Shown: one piece after another, positions 1 to 11,315 of the stretch
How positions within the stretch are numbered: the first letter of the stretch is position 1
Layout: each line of letters opens with the position of its first letter
NCBI GenBank assembly: GCA_947396885.1
Contig: OX377205.1
Coordinates: 76,232,969-76,296,968 of the forward strand
Reading direction: 5' to 3'
Length of the DNA: 64,000 nucleotides
Origin: Heligmosomoides polygyrus polygyrus
Lineage: Eukaryota; Nematoda; Chromadorea; Rhabditida; Heligmosomidae
Notes under the pieces: generated by a model
The model's database searches: none
Told to the model about the DNA's origin: nothing
Seen by the model: only the letters and a program-made list of their open reading frames with translations
Program-made: the position numbers and the translations under genes

Positions 1-340
1 TAATACCGCAGGCCTCATCCTCCCAAATAGGACTATTCCTGAAAACTATTGAAATCAGCAAGGACATTTTAATGTTTTTATGCTATTCTCATGTCTTCTA
101 CGGTACATTTGAATTTTTCGAAATAATGCAACCAGAGCTAGAAAAGGATATTCGTTAAGCCGCCAAGCACGTCAACATATCCACAAAGTTAGTGGTCTGA
201 CCTCCTCGTAAAATATGCTTATCTTCATTTGGCGCTGATTATCCCAGAATACTTTGCTCGCCACCTAAACTAGTCGAAAAGGAGGGAATGTTTTCAGTTG
301 GTCGGTGAACGTATTTTAAATGATTTGAGAAAAATGCTAG
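1..340. other. No recognisable feature
   Basis: AT-rich sequence with no convincing ORF, repeat or RNA gene that I can identify. It borders the 3' end of a minus-strand SINE. Confidence 0.5.
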
Positions 341-634
341 TGAAGGGATCAAGAACGCCGCCACTCAATCCGTTTTGGATGCGCCACGCATTCTACTTCT
401 TCGGAATGTCCTGGAGACGATTTGAATGCGTGAACGACCATGCAGTAGATCACCTGTGGTGGTCACGATGAAAAATTCAGCAATTCATCCTTCACAGACA
501 ACTCTGGTACCAATTCACCGGCCAAAAACTCACCGAGGGATGGAAGGCTTGGTTGGCATGGCGGAAATCCGAGCCAGGAACCTGGTACAGGATATGCATG
601 CAAAAGCACCCCTTCGATTGCGCTACACGCGCCC
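341..634 (-). mobile_element. tRNA-derived SINE, family S1 (copy 1)
   Basis: Read on the minus strand, the head starts GGGCGCGTGTAGCGCA, a tRNA-like A-box region. It is followed by a B-box-like GGCTCGGATTTCC and a body with CCAACCAAGCCTTCCATCC and GGTGAATTGGTACCAGA. The tail contains GAATGCGTGGCGCATCC and GATTGAGTGGCGGCGTT. The same head, body and tail order occurs at 11021-11315, so this is a dispersed family and not a functional tRNA. It is non-autonomous and would be transcribed by RNA polymerase III. The 5' boundary at 634 is clear; the 3' end is approximate. No convincing target duplication was found. Confidence 0.8.
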
Positions 635-1408
635 TAATAAGAAAAATTTGGAAAGCTACTAGCCTGAACATTAACACATCAACGATCTTGTCACACCCTT
701 TCGGCCGTGAGGGAGCGTGTGACAAGATGTCGTGTCAGAGTTCCGATTGGTCTTACGCACAGGGCACGCTAAAACAATACGTTCGATAACGTGTTAGCAT
801 TCTACTGATAGGTTTCAATTATATTTTTATTAGTTCTTTCGGTACTTAGCGGGTTGGTTTTCTTGATTTTCCATCCCATACCTGGTGTTACTCCACACCA
901 TAAGGATACTATAATTTGTTGCCGAAGGTTTGTTTATTTTTCTGTCCATACCTTGTTGGTAATGGATTGTTTAAGTTACACTGTAGTATTGTACTCCAAC
1001 CTTGAACTTTAGTTGGGCACTAAGCGGGCCGGTCCCCGCTCCATTATGAGACCATGGTCGTGGAACACTCAAATAAACACGGATTCTGTGCTCTTCGTCG
1101 CTGACGTGGGGGAGAGCACAGAAGTAGGCAAGGGAAGGATCTCCGGGGTGTGGCTGATCTAGCTTACCCGTTTTAAGATACCTTACCGATGCACATCGGG
1201 CACCAGCCCGCTTAGTACCCTTTAGTTGTTGATCTGTTAAAGTTGGAAGGAGCGTATAACGTTTTAATTGATTTTTTTTTCATTTGAAATAATGGTTTAC
1301 TGCTAATTGTATTTTTTAACGAAATTTAACGATTTACCGGAAATTTAACGAAAAATTTCCGTTAAAAAATTTCGTTAAAATAATTTAACGCACAGAACTT
1401 TGTGTGCA
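635..1408. other. No recognisable gene
   Basis: Mostly AT-rich sequence. A segment near 1310-1385 is rich in TTTAACG/CGTTAAA and can fold on itself. No ORF, SINE or element end is convincing. Confidence 0.4.
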
Positions 1409-1528
1409 CCCCTGGTGTGGAGCCGAATAGCGTTGGAGAAAAGAGCGTGCAACAATGGTTCGAAAAACTTCGTTCTGGTTATTTCGAACTTGAAGTTGAC
1501 CCCGAAGCGGTAGCCCTACAGCAATCCA

Positions 1529-1688
1529 GGGCCCGGATTCATCAACAATTAAACCCGTGGGTATGCGGGATATAGGGGGTAGAGGTAAGATAAGAGTCAG
1601 ATAGAAATAAGGTACCAGAGACGTAGGCTTTATCGTGGGTATCTCTACACCCTATACCTGTGGGATAGTCGTTAATGAATCCGGCCCC
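1529..1688. mobile_element. Small TIR element (MITE) inserted in the mariner
   Basis: The left end GGGCCCGGATTCATCAAC and the reverse complement of the right end, GGGGCCGGATTCATTAAC, match with few differences. The interior (about 160 bp in all) encodes nothing. The mariner reading frame resumes on both sides. The exact duplication is ambiguous because CAG/AG borders overlap the ends. The superfamily is not assigned. Confidence 0.7.
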
Positions 1689-1910
1689 AGGACGACCATT
1701 TGAAGACCTTTGTGGAAGCTAATCCGTCACTAACAGTCCGTGAGATTGTGATCGTCTAGGAGTCGGTAAACCGCTGTTACAGATGGTTTGAAATGACTCG
1801 GAAAGGCGAAAAAGCTCAGAAAATGGGTAGCCCACGAGTTTGAGTGACCGCCACATATTTCGCGTTTCGAAATCTGTCCTTCCTTGCTTCTCCGGAGTCA
1901 TACCGATTAC

Positions 1911-2933
1911 AAGGAGAGGTTCCCAACTCATGGTGAGCTTCTGCGGTACTATTTTGGCAGGCTGTAGGGCCGTGTGAGCGGAGTGCAGAACCACTGTCAG
2001 TTTTTGCTGAGCGTTTTTTAAAGACCTGAAAAAGTGGTGTGAAAACGTGTGCGCAACACGCATCAACTACTATGATACCCCCCCCCCCACGAGATGTGAG
2101 TTGGTGACGAAATCGATAGGAGTGCCGCCTCACACACAAGAGAGTTTTGAGTTCGAGTTTCGAGTTTTGTACTACCAGTACTTTTGCACATATTAATTTG
2201 TTATTATCACCCTCTGCCATGATCACAGGAGTCAATTTTAGACCAACAATGCTTAAACAAACCAAGGCTGTCTATTTACGCCTTCATATGCGCTAGTTGT
2301 TTGTGGTGGCAGTTGATTACGTCGTTGTTCACCTAGGACTACACCCACGGACGTTCAAGGAAGAAGAAGTAGTGTTTCCTTGCCATGAAGAACATTGTTG
2401 CTCACTGGCTTTTTTAAGATGCTGCTGGTGTGACGTGCGCTTGTGTTTTACTTGTTTCATAGTTTTGTGCCATAGCTGATGACTAAAAGGGAAGAGCAAT
2501 AAGACCTTTTATTTCCAGGGAAATAATACGGTGCAGATATGCATCATTGAAAAGATATCACATATGAAGCCCAAATAGAGAGCTTTGGTCCGTTATTAGC
2601 GTTGATGGCCTAAAATTGACTCCTATGATCATGAGGAAGCGTAACAACAGCAAACTCATATCGGCAAAGATGTTGGCAGTACGCGGACTCCAACTCAAAA
2701 GCTACCCAGTGTGCTCATATTAGACGATACTTCTACCGAGTGCGCCACCGAGGCACACTACGCGGGTTTCATTGAAGTTGATGAGTGTTGCGCACACATT
2801 TTCACATCACTTTTTCAGGTTTTTAAAAAAGCGTTCAGCAAAATCTAACTGTAATTTTGGGCTCCGCTCGCACGACAATACACCCTTTCAAAATAACATC
2901 GCAAAAGCCCACCATGAGTTGGGAACTCTCATT
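1911..2933. repeat. 1-kb palindrome (two ~375-bp arms, ~265-bp spacer)
   Basis: Sequence from about 1911 to 2293 is repeated in inverse orientation at about 2558-2933. Landmarks include GTTCCCAACTCATGGTG at the left edge, CACCATGAGTTGGGAAC at the right edge, and TAAAATTGACTCC/GGAGTCAATTTTA in both arms. It separates mariner segments SLLLR and LLDRLVTS, so it was inserted into, or arose inside, that transposase. The spacer has only a short plus-strand ORF (2297-2479) with no recognisable motif. An 11-C run sits in the left arm (2078-2088). Confidence 0.75.
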
Positions 2934-3545
2934 GTTAGATCGGTTGGTCACATCTAACGATAAATGGGTTCTCCATGATAACAGAAGACGATCAGGACAG
3001 TGGTTTGATGTCGACGAACCCTAGGAGCTTCCTAAAGTCGAAAAAAAACGATGGTAACAGTTGGTGGTCGGCGGCTGGCGTGATTCAGTACAACTTTCGG
3101 GAACCCGGTCAAGCCATCACAGCAGAATCCTACTGTGACGAAGTCGGCGAGATTTACCGAAAATTACGTGAGCTGCGGCCGCCACTGGTCAGCCGAAAAG
3201 GTCCCATTCTTCTGCACGACAACGCTCGCCAACACGCATCGCAGATCACCATGCGAAAATTGGACGAACTAGGAATTGAAGTTCTGCCTCACCCGCCATA
3301 CTCTTCGGACCTTGCGTTAACCGGCTACAACCTCTTTAGGCACTTTCAGAACCTCCTCGCTGGTAGAATCTTCTCCAATCTGACCGCGGAAAAACAGCCT
3401 TTCTAGAATTTCTCTCATCTTGACCACCCAGTTTTTTCGCTGATGGAATTTTTTCAACAAATGTTGCATAGGAAAATGTGTGCTGATTCGAACAGTGCTT
3501 ATTTCGACTGAATTCTTTGAATGCGAAAAAAGTTATGATCGTTTG

Positions 3546-5362
3546 AGGTGGAGCAGTCACTACCGCCAGAACCTTCCGGTCAACCTAACAGAGCGCCGGA
3601 GATTGACCAACGCCGACCTTCACATTTTTTATTACACCATAGGTCGTGGTTGGGTGCTCGAAGTGGGACAGACGAGAACTTGTACCATGCCATTGCTGTG
3701 ATAAATGATACGCATTATAGTAGCATGGCGAAAGGCAGAAAGACTGCGAAGTGTAGCAGGTGGTGTGACCTCTATCGTTAACGCTCTTACGCTCCTTTGA
3801 ACGTCACTGTTCCAGTATACTCCTAGCATTCCAGGAACGAACTCTGCTTTCTGACTAAAGCAGGGCTAAACATAGGGACTAGAGGCAAGTTTTGTTCTGC
3901 CTTTAGACAGTAACGAATTTCGGATCTTCGGATTTTTTCAAACATTTAGGAAATATGGTTCGCTAAATTGATGCTCGTTGTTGACTATTGCATGGAAATG
4001 CTGCGTAAAGAAAGAACCTGAAGAAGGGCTAATTCCTTGGAAGACGGTAGTAAATCGGAAAAAGGAAAAAGAAACTAGCCAACATCGTAAAGAGCGAACT
4101 TGGTGCTCAAATAGGATTCTACTTAAGTTTTTCACAGTACCAACGTAACGAGCCTCTATCTCAACAACTTTTTTGTGCTTTTTTTTTGAAAAAACCGCTT
4201 CAGAAGATGTTCTTTTTAATTCGTGAACGCGGTTATTCACTGCTCACGGTCCTGCCTTCTTCAGAAGGTGGGAATTAGCATAGCTGCTCTACCAGTACCG
4301 CCCACTGCCCATTGCTTTCGTTTTGCTTTGATCTGGTATACGCAGATATGGAGTATTCGAGCCACACCACACGATCGGTTAGTCCAAAACGAATTGCATT
4401 GACCATATTAAGTAAAGTTGGGATACATGGTCGCTTTTACACATACGTGGCAGACGGACTGGTTCACACCGACTTTCAAACTTGTTTTGTTTTCATACCT
4501 CCTTCTCATAAAAATTTACTCTCAGGTTTTCTCAGTTTTTTTTCACCCTTTCGGTTCCGTTCCCTTTTCTTTTTTACTCACGGTTCATAGCTCTGTCTTC
4601 TTTGTAATGAAAAGTCGGGTGAAACTGAGGTCCATTTGAAGGTAGCTGCAAGGGGATTTTTCATAATTCTTTTATCAGACAGTAGTTTGTTTATCCTTTA
4701 TCGTCTATCCGGCTGCATCTTGTCGTATGTCAGAGAACGCCTCCAATTCGATAGTTCGAACTTGTCTTTGGAATAAGTATGCGATATACGTCATCATTTT
4801 GCGTCTGATAAAAGCCCGGAGAGCTACTCTAGCACACAAGTGGAAAATGGTGGCGCCTCGGAGGGAAGGTCAACGAGCAGTGTAGGGAGATGTGATCCAG
4901 ATGATTACAAGACAACCTTCTGATTGTCTGCACAACATCTTATCTCTATGGTTTCTTCATTATACGCTTAGCTATCCTTCATTCGCAATGTTTGATAATT
5001 CTTGTTGATTTCCAAAAAATGTCTAAACATCGGTGATTTCTTGGTTCACACGCATGCAGGAGTAGCCCTTCCAGATAAAAATTGTATAGCATTTTTCAAA
5101 GGCGAACGGTATTACCACAAAAGTTCTTCTTCTGGTAGTTCGCATTCAGTTTTACTGAACCGAATTCATCATTTTTTCAAACTCGGGTAAAGGGATTATG
5201 TGAATAATTTGAAAGCCCCGATCTTTGGATGATTCAGACAGGAGTAGCTTTAACAGGAAGGTTTTTTGATGACCCAAATAGTTGATTTATCTTTGGATCG
5301 CAAATAAGATATCCGAATCGGTTAGTACATCAAGTGTCTTGCCAAATTCGGTTATCTGAGTT
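3546..5362. other. No recognisable gene
   Basis: About 1.8 kb of AT-rich sequence with short ORFs only. None shows a family motif, and no inverted repeat or SINE was identified. Confidence 0.4.
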
Positions 5363-5375
5363 ATCCAATAATCCG
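5363..5375. repeat. Target-site duplication of RTE copy 2 (left)
   Basis: ATCCAATAATCCG occurs here and again at 6528-6540, flanking the truncated RTE exactly. Confidence 0.85.
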
Positions 5376-6527
5376 GGTTAGCAATAGCGGCGAAAAATGA
5401 AATGAAAAAAATTAATGCGTGAAGAAGGCATTCGACTCCGTCAAAACTGAAGCGGTCATCGACGCCCTGCACACTCAGGGTGTTCCTACTCAGTACATCA
5501 GAGTCCTTCGAGAGCTGTACAGTGGATTCACGACCAAGATTTCACCATTCTACCACGACGTCCTCATCGACGTGAAGAGAGGGGTTCGGCAGGGTGATAC
5601 CATATCCCCGAAGCTCTACAGCGCCACCCTCGAAAACGTGATGCGCGAACTAGAATGGGAGGACATGGGAGTGAAGGTCGACGGCCAGCAGCTGCACCAT
5701 CTTCGTTTCGCTGACGACATCGTGCTCATAACACCGAGCATCAGCCAGGCGGAGCGAATGCTGACCGACTTCGATTGTGTATGTGGGAACGTTGGACTGC
5801 AGCTGAATCTTACGAAGACGATGTTCATGAGGAACGAACGATTTTCTGATGCCCCATTCTCGCTCAACGGAACGAACATCTCCGAATGCTCCAGCTACGT
5901 GTATCTGGGTCGCGAAGTCAGTATGGCCAACGGCCTAGCGCCAGAGATGAGCAGGAGGAAACGAGCGGCTTGGGGGGCTTTCAAGAGCGTCGAAGAAGTC
6001 GTGAAGAATACGAAGAACGTCCGACTCCGTGCCCACCTATTCGACTCCACTGTTCTTCCTGCCCTAACATACGCCTCAGAGACCTGGGCTATACGAAAGC
6101 AGGATGAACACGCGATCAGCGTCGCGCAGCGTGGAATTGAGAGGACGATGCTCGGAGTGACACGACTCACGCAAGTGAGAGAAGGCCTCCGGAGTTCGAA
6201 GATCAGAGACGCTGTCGCGTGGGCCAAGTTGTCGAAAATTAGGTGGGCCGGCCACCTAATGCGCTTCGCAGACACCCGCTGAACGAGAGCCGTCACCGAC
6301 TGGATTCCGCGGGATGTCAAGAGAACACCAGGACGCCCACCAACGCGTTTGTCGGACTTCTTCGTGAAAGCCCTGAACGACCGCTATGACGCTCTTCGTG
6401 TCCTTCGAGTGAGGAGGATCCATTGGAGCACTCTGGCACGCGACAGGGACGAATGAAGACGCTGCTGGCGCCCGCTCGAGCAAGTCGATGATCAACGGGA
6501 CAACAGGTGATGCAGGTGATACAGGTG
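5376..6527 (+). mobile_element. 5'-truncated RTE retrotransposon, copy 2
   Basis: Only the 3' third of an RTE element is present, between two 13-bp duplications. The first ~38 bp (5376-5413, A-rich) do not match the sister element at 11607-18649 and look like junction filler. The coding part begins at a KKAFDSV motif. The 3' terminus consists of short repeats of CAGGTGAT, typical of RTE elements, with no poly(A). 5' truncation is normal for target-primed reverse transcription. It belongs to the same family as the nested copy at 11.6-18.6 kb. Confidence 0.9.
5413..6511 (+). pseudogene. RTE reverse transcriptase, C-terminal half
   Basis: A 287-codon open stretch (5419-6282) carries RT domains from KKAFDSV through GVRQGDTISPKLYSATLENV and the catalytic box RFADDIVLI (about residues 96-104 of the stretch). 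This is followed by the thumb and C-terminal region (RRKRAAWGAFKSVEEV, TYASETWAIRKQDE, ISVAQRGIERTMLGVTRLTQ). Two in-frame TGA codons, at 6280-6282 and 6454-6456, each replace a TGG (Trp) seen in the sister copy. After them the frame continues to WRPLEQVDDQ. The N-terminal endonuclease and fingers are missing. The active-site DD is intact, but the copy cannot be autonomous. Confidence 0.9.
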
Positions 6528-6540
6528 ATCCAATAATCCG

Positions 6541-6649
6541 ATGTGGAGGAAAACCTCTATCTGAATCGCCCTAAGATCTGGGCTTTTAAGAAATCGCGCA
6601 ACCCTTTCAACCAAGGTTGGAAAAAATGAGGGATCCGAATCGGCGTCGG
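6541..6649. other. Flank between RTE copy 2 and a SINE
   Basis: Short sequence containing CCGAATCGG-type inverted motifs. No feature was identified. Confidence 0.3.
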
Positions 6650-6935
6650 ATCCAATGAGTGTACTACGCAAAGATGGAGTCGCGTAGCAGCGCTGTCGGC
6701 TGAGGCGCAAAAAAATGAATAGTATGCACTTTTGCCAAGCCAGTCTGGGCTTCCTTCCCTCCGAGATTGGTAATGCTAGAAAGCCTTTCTGGAAAATGTA
6801 ACTCACATTCCTCTTCATTACCACAGATCATTGTACATAGTGTAGGCCAAACACGCACTCAAAATGCCTTTGCAATTCCGGTTGAAGTGGTATGCGTGGC
6901 GCATCCCGAACAGCGATTGAGTAAGAAAGTGCGTT
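6650..6935 (+). mobile_element. tRNA-derived SINE, family S1 (copy 2, degenerate)
   Basis: The head is eroded (GTCGCGTAGCAGCGCTGTCGG). The body motif GCCAAGCCAGTCTGGGCTTC and the diagnostic tail TATGCGTGGCGCATCCCGAA, followed by GATTGAGTAA, match family S1. Orientation is plus. Confidence 0.65.
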
Positions 6936-7295
6936 TGTCCTCTATGCCTTATGTAAAAATGTTATTAATTCTCCATACCTGTAGGATATTTCAGTCATAT
7001 CTTTTCATCTAACCTGAGAAAGATCCTTTTATCTAACCTAAGAATATTTTATCTAAACTAAGGAGACCTGGCTGGTTGAACTCCAAATTGTTCGTTGTTG
7101 TACAAGAATTTCTGTGAAATATTTATCGTAGCTTCAGTAAGAGCATTCCAGATGTATGATTGTATGATGGGACGCCAGATTTATCGAAAGGCGAAACTGA
7201 ACAGCTCGAGTTTCCAATGTGAATATAGTTGCATCGACAAATGCCTCCTCGAATCTTTTCAGAAAAATTAACTTCGACGAGAAACTCTCGTCTTT
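6936..7295. other. No recognisable feature
   Basis: AT-rich spacer containing three imperfect repeats of a TTTTATCTAACCTGAGAA-like motif at about 7003-7060. No coding signal. Confidence 0.4.
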
Positions 7296-7694
7296 TTGCT
7301 GACCAGCAGTCCACGCCCTAAAGCCTTTTTGCGCTCACCCCGCCCTACAACGCTGACGCAATCAGCCATGACCTGGGTGCTGGAACAGAACAAGTTGTGG
7401 CTACCGATGGATGAAAAAATGTGCAGCTATGCTTGGTTGGTACACACCGTTTTACAGATGTTGGAATTGCGGGGTGCGGTCATTGCGAACGAGAAAGACT
7501 TTGTAGCATATCAAGCCTACACACTTGCCCTAGTTGATCGCCTGCGCTTCGCGGCGCAGTCTAAGGAAGTGCCTGCGGTTGCAGGGTTGCACGGGTTTCT
7601 GTTCCGGAATTTCCGCCGCAGGGGTAAAAATAGGCATTCAAATTGCCTTCATGACATATACAGAAGTATAAGTAGAATACATGGCGCATCCTAA
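7296..7694 (+). CDS. Unidentified ORF, 132 codons, GC-richer than its surroundings
   Basis: An open frame with balanced amino-acid use. It begins at a non-ATG codon, and the first ATG is at codon 25 (MTWVLEQNKLWLP). I do not recognise a domain. The core reads like real protein (MDEKMCSYAWLVHTVLQMLE, VAYQAYTLALVDRLRFAAQ), and the GC content is clearly above that of the flanks. The last ~20 codons run into a SINE S1 tail (CATGGCGCATCC near 7679-7690), so the natural C-terminus is lost or the ORF is an exon remnant. It could be a host exon, an exotic insertion or chance. No promoter or splice evidence is decisive. Confidence 0.3.
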   Translation: MLTSSPRPKAFLRSPRPTTLTQSAMTWVLEQNKLWLPMDEKMCSYAWLVHTVLQMLELRGAVIANEKDFVAYQAYTLALVDRLRFAAQSKEVPAVAGLHGFLFRNFRRRGKNRHSNCLHDIYRSISRIHGAS

Positions 7695-7715
7695 AAGAGG
7701 TTCCGGTTTATCCTA
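7625..7715 (+). mobile_element. SINE S1 tail fragment (copy 3)
   Basis: GGCATTCAAATTGCCTTCAT and AGAATACATGGCGCATCCTA match the tail of family S1 as seen at about 6840-6910 and 11215-11290. The head is absent. Confidence 0.55.
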
Positions 7716-7751
7716 GTAGATCGCAGTCATCAACATGCATGCATATACAAC

Positions 7752-7945
7752 GTGAGCAGCTACGCAAGGATCTCTCAAACAGCGTCGGAGGTGCCAGGCA
7801 CAACATCACCGCCCGGAAAGCAGAAGGTGCAGGTTCGGGTCCCGCCTGGCGCGAGAGTTTTCAGTTTTTTTTTCGCAACAAAACATCCTGTAACAACATA
7901 AAGCCTCTCTACCAGCCGTTCCAGGCATAAAAAAATGTGCTAAAA
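7752..7945 (+). mobile_element. tRNA-like SINE, family S3 (copy 1)
   Basis: Contains GGTGCAGGTTCGGGTCCC followed by GCCTGGCGCGAGAG, a B-box-like core. The body CGCAACAAAACATCCTGTAA follows. The same core and body are found twice near 42.4-42.7 kb, so this is a dispersed family. The head is degenerate and the boundaries are approximate. Confidence 0.5.
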
Positions 7946-10914
7946 CAAGGGTCTCTGTTACAGCCAACCGTCTACTCGAAGTTACTGGTGAAGGAAGCAC
8001 CTCCCTTGGGGAGTGTGCCTCCGCTGGCCATCGTCTCGGAAAGTACCACTTACTCTCCTTTAAACATCGCATCTCTTGAATAAAACTTATAAATACTGAT
8101 TGCCTTCGAATCCACTGGTTTGCTTATCAAGCGTGAAAGAAGACCGTGACTCAATGCAGTGCAGTTTGCAACACTCAGATCAGCCCAATTCGTCAATTTT
8201 TTGCAACAGATAGTGATCGAATTGAAAGAGCTCCGAAGAGTAATCGATGACCTTGACGCGCACGACGGTCTTCCTTGTTGCAAGTTCGCCTCATCATTCA
8301 AACTTCTCTTAGTTTTTCGGGAACCAGTGAATAGAGGGATAGAAAGGCTGCGTTTGGCCTCCTCCAGCCTCAAATTTCAATACAAATACTCTAAATATAA
8401 AAATAATATAGGATTCACTTAAGGCCGTTAAATGTTACGTTCTTATTTCATTACGTTTCTTTTTGTACAGCGAACAAACATAAATAAATAACACATTTGA
8501 CACTAAAAATACCGATTAAGTGAAAATACCCCCAAACACAAAGAGGGAAGTTATGGGTAATTCTCTACGACTCCAAGACGATGTGCTCGCACCCGCCTTA
8601 CAGGCCTAACAGCTAAGTGCAAATCCGACAGATCCTCTTTTTTCGGAGAAGCGACATGTCAACTTGCACCATTTCGCTTTCACTGTGCCACACGTCCTTG
8701 ATGGCGGTCTTTTTTCGAACGTGCACATAGAAAGAACCAGCCTGGGCAAAAACCATAAGGGAAATCAACGCGTAGCACCTACGTGAAAACGAGCGAAGTA
8801 TTTCATTAATTGGAGTCACTCGGGCCAGTGGAACGTGGTAATTCATTATCAGCCCGCTACTTTTGCACTGCTCATCTCTTACTGTAAAGTAATTGGGTTA
8901 GTCTGGTAGCGGAACTGGAACACCCCGCCGAAGCACACGGTCGATAAACGCAAAATTTATCATGCGCATCTCGGAGAGCATAGTTAGCTGGGCTCGTAGC
9001 GTCTGCCATCTTTCATTGCTGTCTTGCCTGAGGAAGCCAATATGAGTGAAAACTCCTCCATCAGCTGCTACAAAGAGTGCACATTTTTCTTGGTCAGGGT
9101 TTGTTCAGTAATACTGATGTTGAGAGGAGAGAAGTCCATGAGCATTCTCCCCACTTGGTAGCGTCGCATCACTTGCTGGTTTGCCGCTCCCCTTACAATA
9201 GCTTCATTCATCTTTTGGTGGTCATAGGTGAGAAATTTTATGTGAAAGGAGTAAAGAAAAAGTCGGGGAACAGCTGCTGTAGAACCGAGTTTGGCACCCA
9301 GCAAACAGAGCCAATTTCCCTTTGGAATAAAGAAAGCTGTTTAGACAATGCCAACAAAGGATTTCCTGTTTTAACTGCAGCAACGAAAAAAAAACACAGT
9401 AAGACTAAGGATGTGAAAAGCAGAAGACCACAAAGTCTGACAGCGAACATAATCTTCGGAAGGTGACGCAAAAGGATGGATGTGCACTACGAAGTCGCTA
9501 GTATGCACCGGTTCTCATCAATATCATTCGTTGCACTTGTGTGTGCGCTTCGCTAAAACGAACTGGAAAGAGGAAATACATGACATGTAGCAAGTTTAAC
9601 TGCTTCTCGATCTAATTATTGTCTGGGATGTGAAATTGATGAAATCGTAACACCGTAGCATAGCAAACTCTTGTAAGCAATTATGGTATGCAATCATTTT
9701 GGTATGAGGAAGATAATTATGATAAGAATGATGGGATGATGATGATGATGGGATAAGGGTGATGGAGCTTTTGATATTTCAATGCTTCTGTGCCAACGCC
9801 ATATCTGAAAGGGTGAATATCGAGAGCAAGCTAGATTGTCGGTGGTTCAGTTTATGTCCGTCAGTACACACATACACGAGTGGCAGATCACAGTTTACCT
9901 CAAACGTGGGTTATTAAACCAAAACTGTATATTATACAAATACAATAGACATTAGAGCATCCTAAAACATTCTACAAGAAGTTAATATGAAGAATAAATA
10001 AAACAGAACATGAGAAGAGCGCCATGTGAAATTTGCCATATGACTCTTTTATAAGGAGTTTTTAGTTTGCATAGTGCAACAGACTGATAAAGCTCAAAGC
10101 AAATTTTTTTACAACATCCCACGACTCGTCCTATGATCGCGAAAAAGTCGCGGTAGAGGTGCTCATAAGAGGACGTAGACTTCGGGAAATGGTTAGAGAG
10201 ATGGGCACCAGAAACTGGTTTAGAAGAGATTTGAGACTATAAGAAATAGATGGGCACTGAAGATATTTGAGATATTGTCTGCTACGAATTGCGAGACTTA
10301 CTGCTTATTGCTTACGAAGGTATGGATCGAGAAGCACCATACAACACAACAAGTCGGAGGCTAGGTATCTTGTCCATGTATGATGTTCCGATTGTTTCCC
10401 TTCCTTTCTGTTTTCGAGTGGAAGGAATCACGAATGGATAGTGCTCTTCACATGATGTATATCAAACACTGAAAGTAACTCAAGCTTCATCAGTATTCGA
10501 CGAAAAACAGCACTGTTTTGAGAATCTAACACAGTACTGGTAGTGTTTTTATTTTTGATATTGTATTCTTGCTCAAACGTTTGTAGGTCTGGTTCATTCT
10601 AGGACATTTTGGCCGATCCTATACCCATTACCGGACTTGTTTGCGAAGGAGAAATCGATGAAAACAACGTCAAGAGCGGCACTAATCACTCAATTTATGA
10701 GTAGCGGCATGCATTTTAGTTTTCCTTTGTGTGAAGGATTCGGCTATTCCCAGTGTATCGGAGAAGATGCTGTCGTTGCTCTAATAACACTGTTAAACTT
10801 TTAGCTACATCAATTTGAGTTTTAGCGCCAGCCAGGAAGAGCAGGAAGGAGTTAATCCTGAGCGAGGTTTGCTGCCAGGAGCACCCATGTGTGCCACGAT
10901 GTTCTCGACTATAA
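7946..10914. other. Long stretch without recognisable genes
   Basis: Only short ORFs are present. Minus-strand ORFs at 8613-8846 and 9068-9304 have plausible composition but no family motif or clean splice sites. A GATGAT-type microsatellite lies at about 9732-9765. The remainder is AT-rich with no repeat family I could match inside the window. Confidence 0.4.
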
Positions 10915-11000
10915 TTGGTGGGTCAGATGTCGTTTACGTACAGTTTTACCCATGAAGAATGCCATAAAAACAGCAACTCTTTAGTGCTAAATCTTTGCCG

Positions 11001-11013
11001 TAACAGTTATGAT
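11001..11013. repeat. Target-site duplication of SINE copy 4 (left)
   Basis: TAACAGTTATGAT here and at 11316-11328. The similarity extends imperfectly to 20 bp. The duplicated codons spell NSYD of the CR1 endonuclease. Confidence 0.9.
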
Positions 11014-11315
11014 ATGATTGGGGCGCGTGTAGCGCAGTCGGAGGAGACGCGACTGTCGCGTGCACCCGATACCAGGTTCCTGGTTCGGATTTCCCGCCCA
11101 GGCCAACCAAGCCTTCCATCCCTCCGGGGTCGGTGAATTGGTACCAGACTTGACTGGGAAGGATAGAGCGCTGACTTGTTCATCGGCTGGCCACCGCAAG
11201 TCATTGTATGGCCAAATACGCATTCATGTCGCCTCCACGACATCCCGTAGAAGTAGAATGCGCTGGCGCATCCCAGAAGGGATTGAGTAACGCCGTCCTT
11301 TATCCTTTTTTATCC
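11014..11315 (+). mobile_element. tRNA-derived SINE, family S1 (copy 4, best preserved)
   Basis: The head GGGCGCGTGTAGCGCAGTCG starts at 11021. The B-box-like GGTTCGGATTTCC lies about 60 bp on. The body is CCAACCAAGCCTTCCATCC, the tail GAATGCGCTGGCGCATCCCA, and the 3' end is T-rich (TTTATCCTTTTTTATCC). It sits inside the CR1-like endonuclease between 13-bp duplications. This copy defines the family for those at 0.34-0.63, 6.65-6.94 and 7.63-7.7 kb. Confidence 0.9.

Larger units (their letters stand above)
1409..3545 (+). pseudogene. mariner transposase, split and inactivated
   Basis: Translation in shifting plus-strand frames gives mariner signatures in order: SVGEKSVQQWFEKLRSGYF (about 1425-1485), EANPSLTVREI (about 1712-1745), FEICPSLLLR (about 1865-1895), DNRRRSGQWFDVDEP (about 2978-3022), then LLHDNARQHASQITMRKLDE and HPPYSSDL (3190-3310). 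The coding order is interrupted by a small TIR element (1529-1688) and a palindrome (about 1911-2933). Of the three catalytic aspartates, the first is N (TSNDKW where TxDEKW is usual), the second is kept (LLHDN) and the third is G (TGYN where TDYH is usual). Frameshifts and stops are also present. It is a dead copy of a mariner of the GPILLHDNAR type. Confidence 0.85.

Noticed and set aside
9700..9765. GAT microsatellite as a regulatory array
   Set aside because: Short and irregular; nothing supports function.
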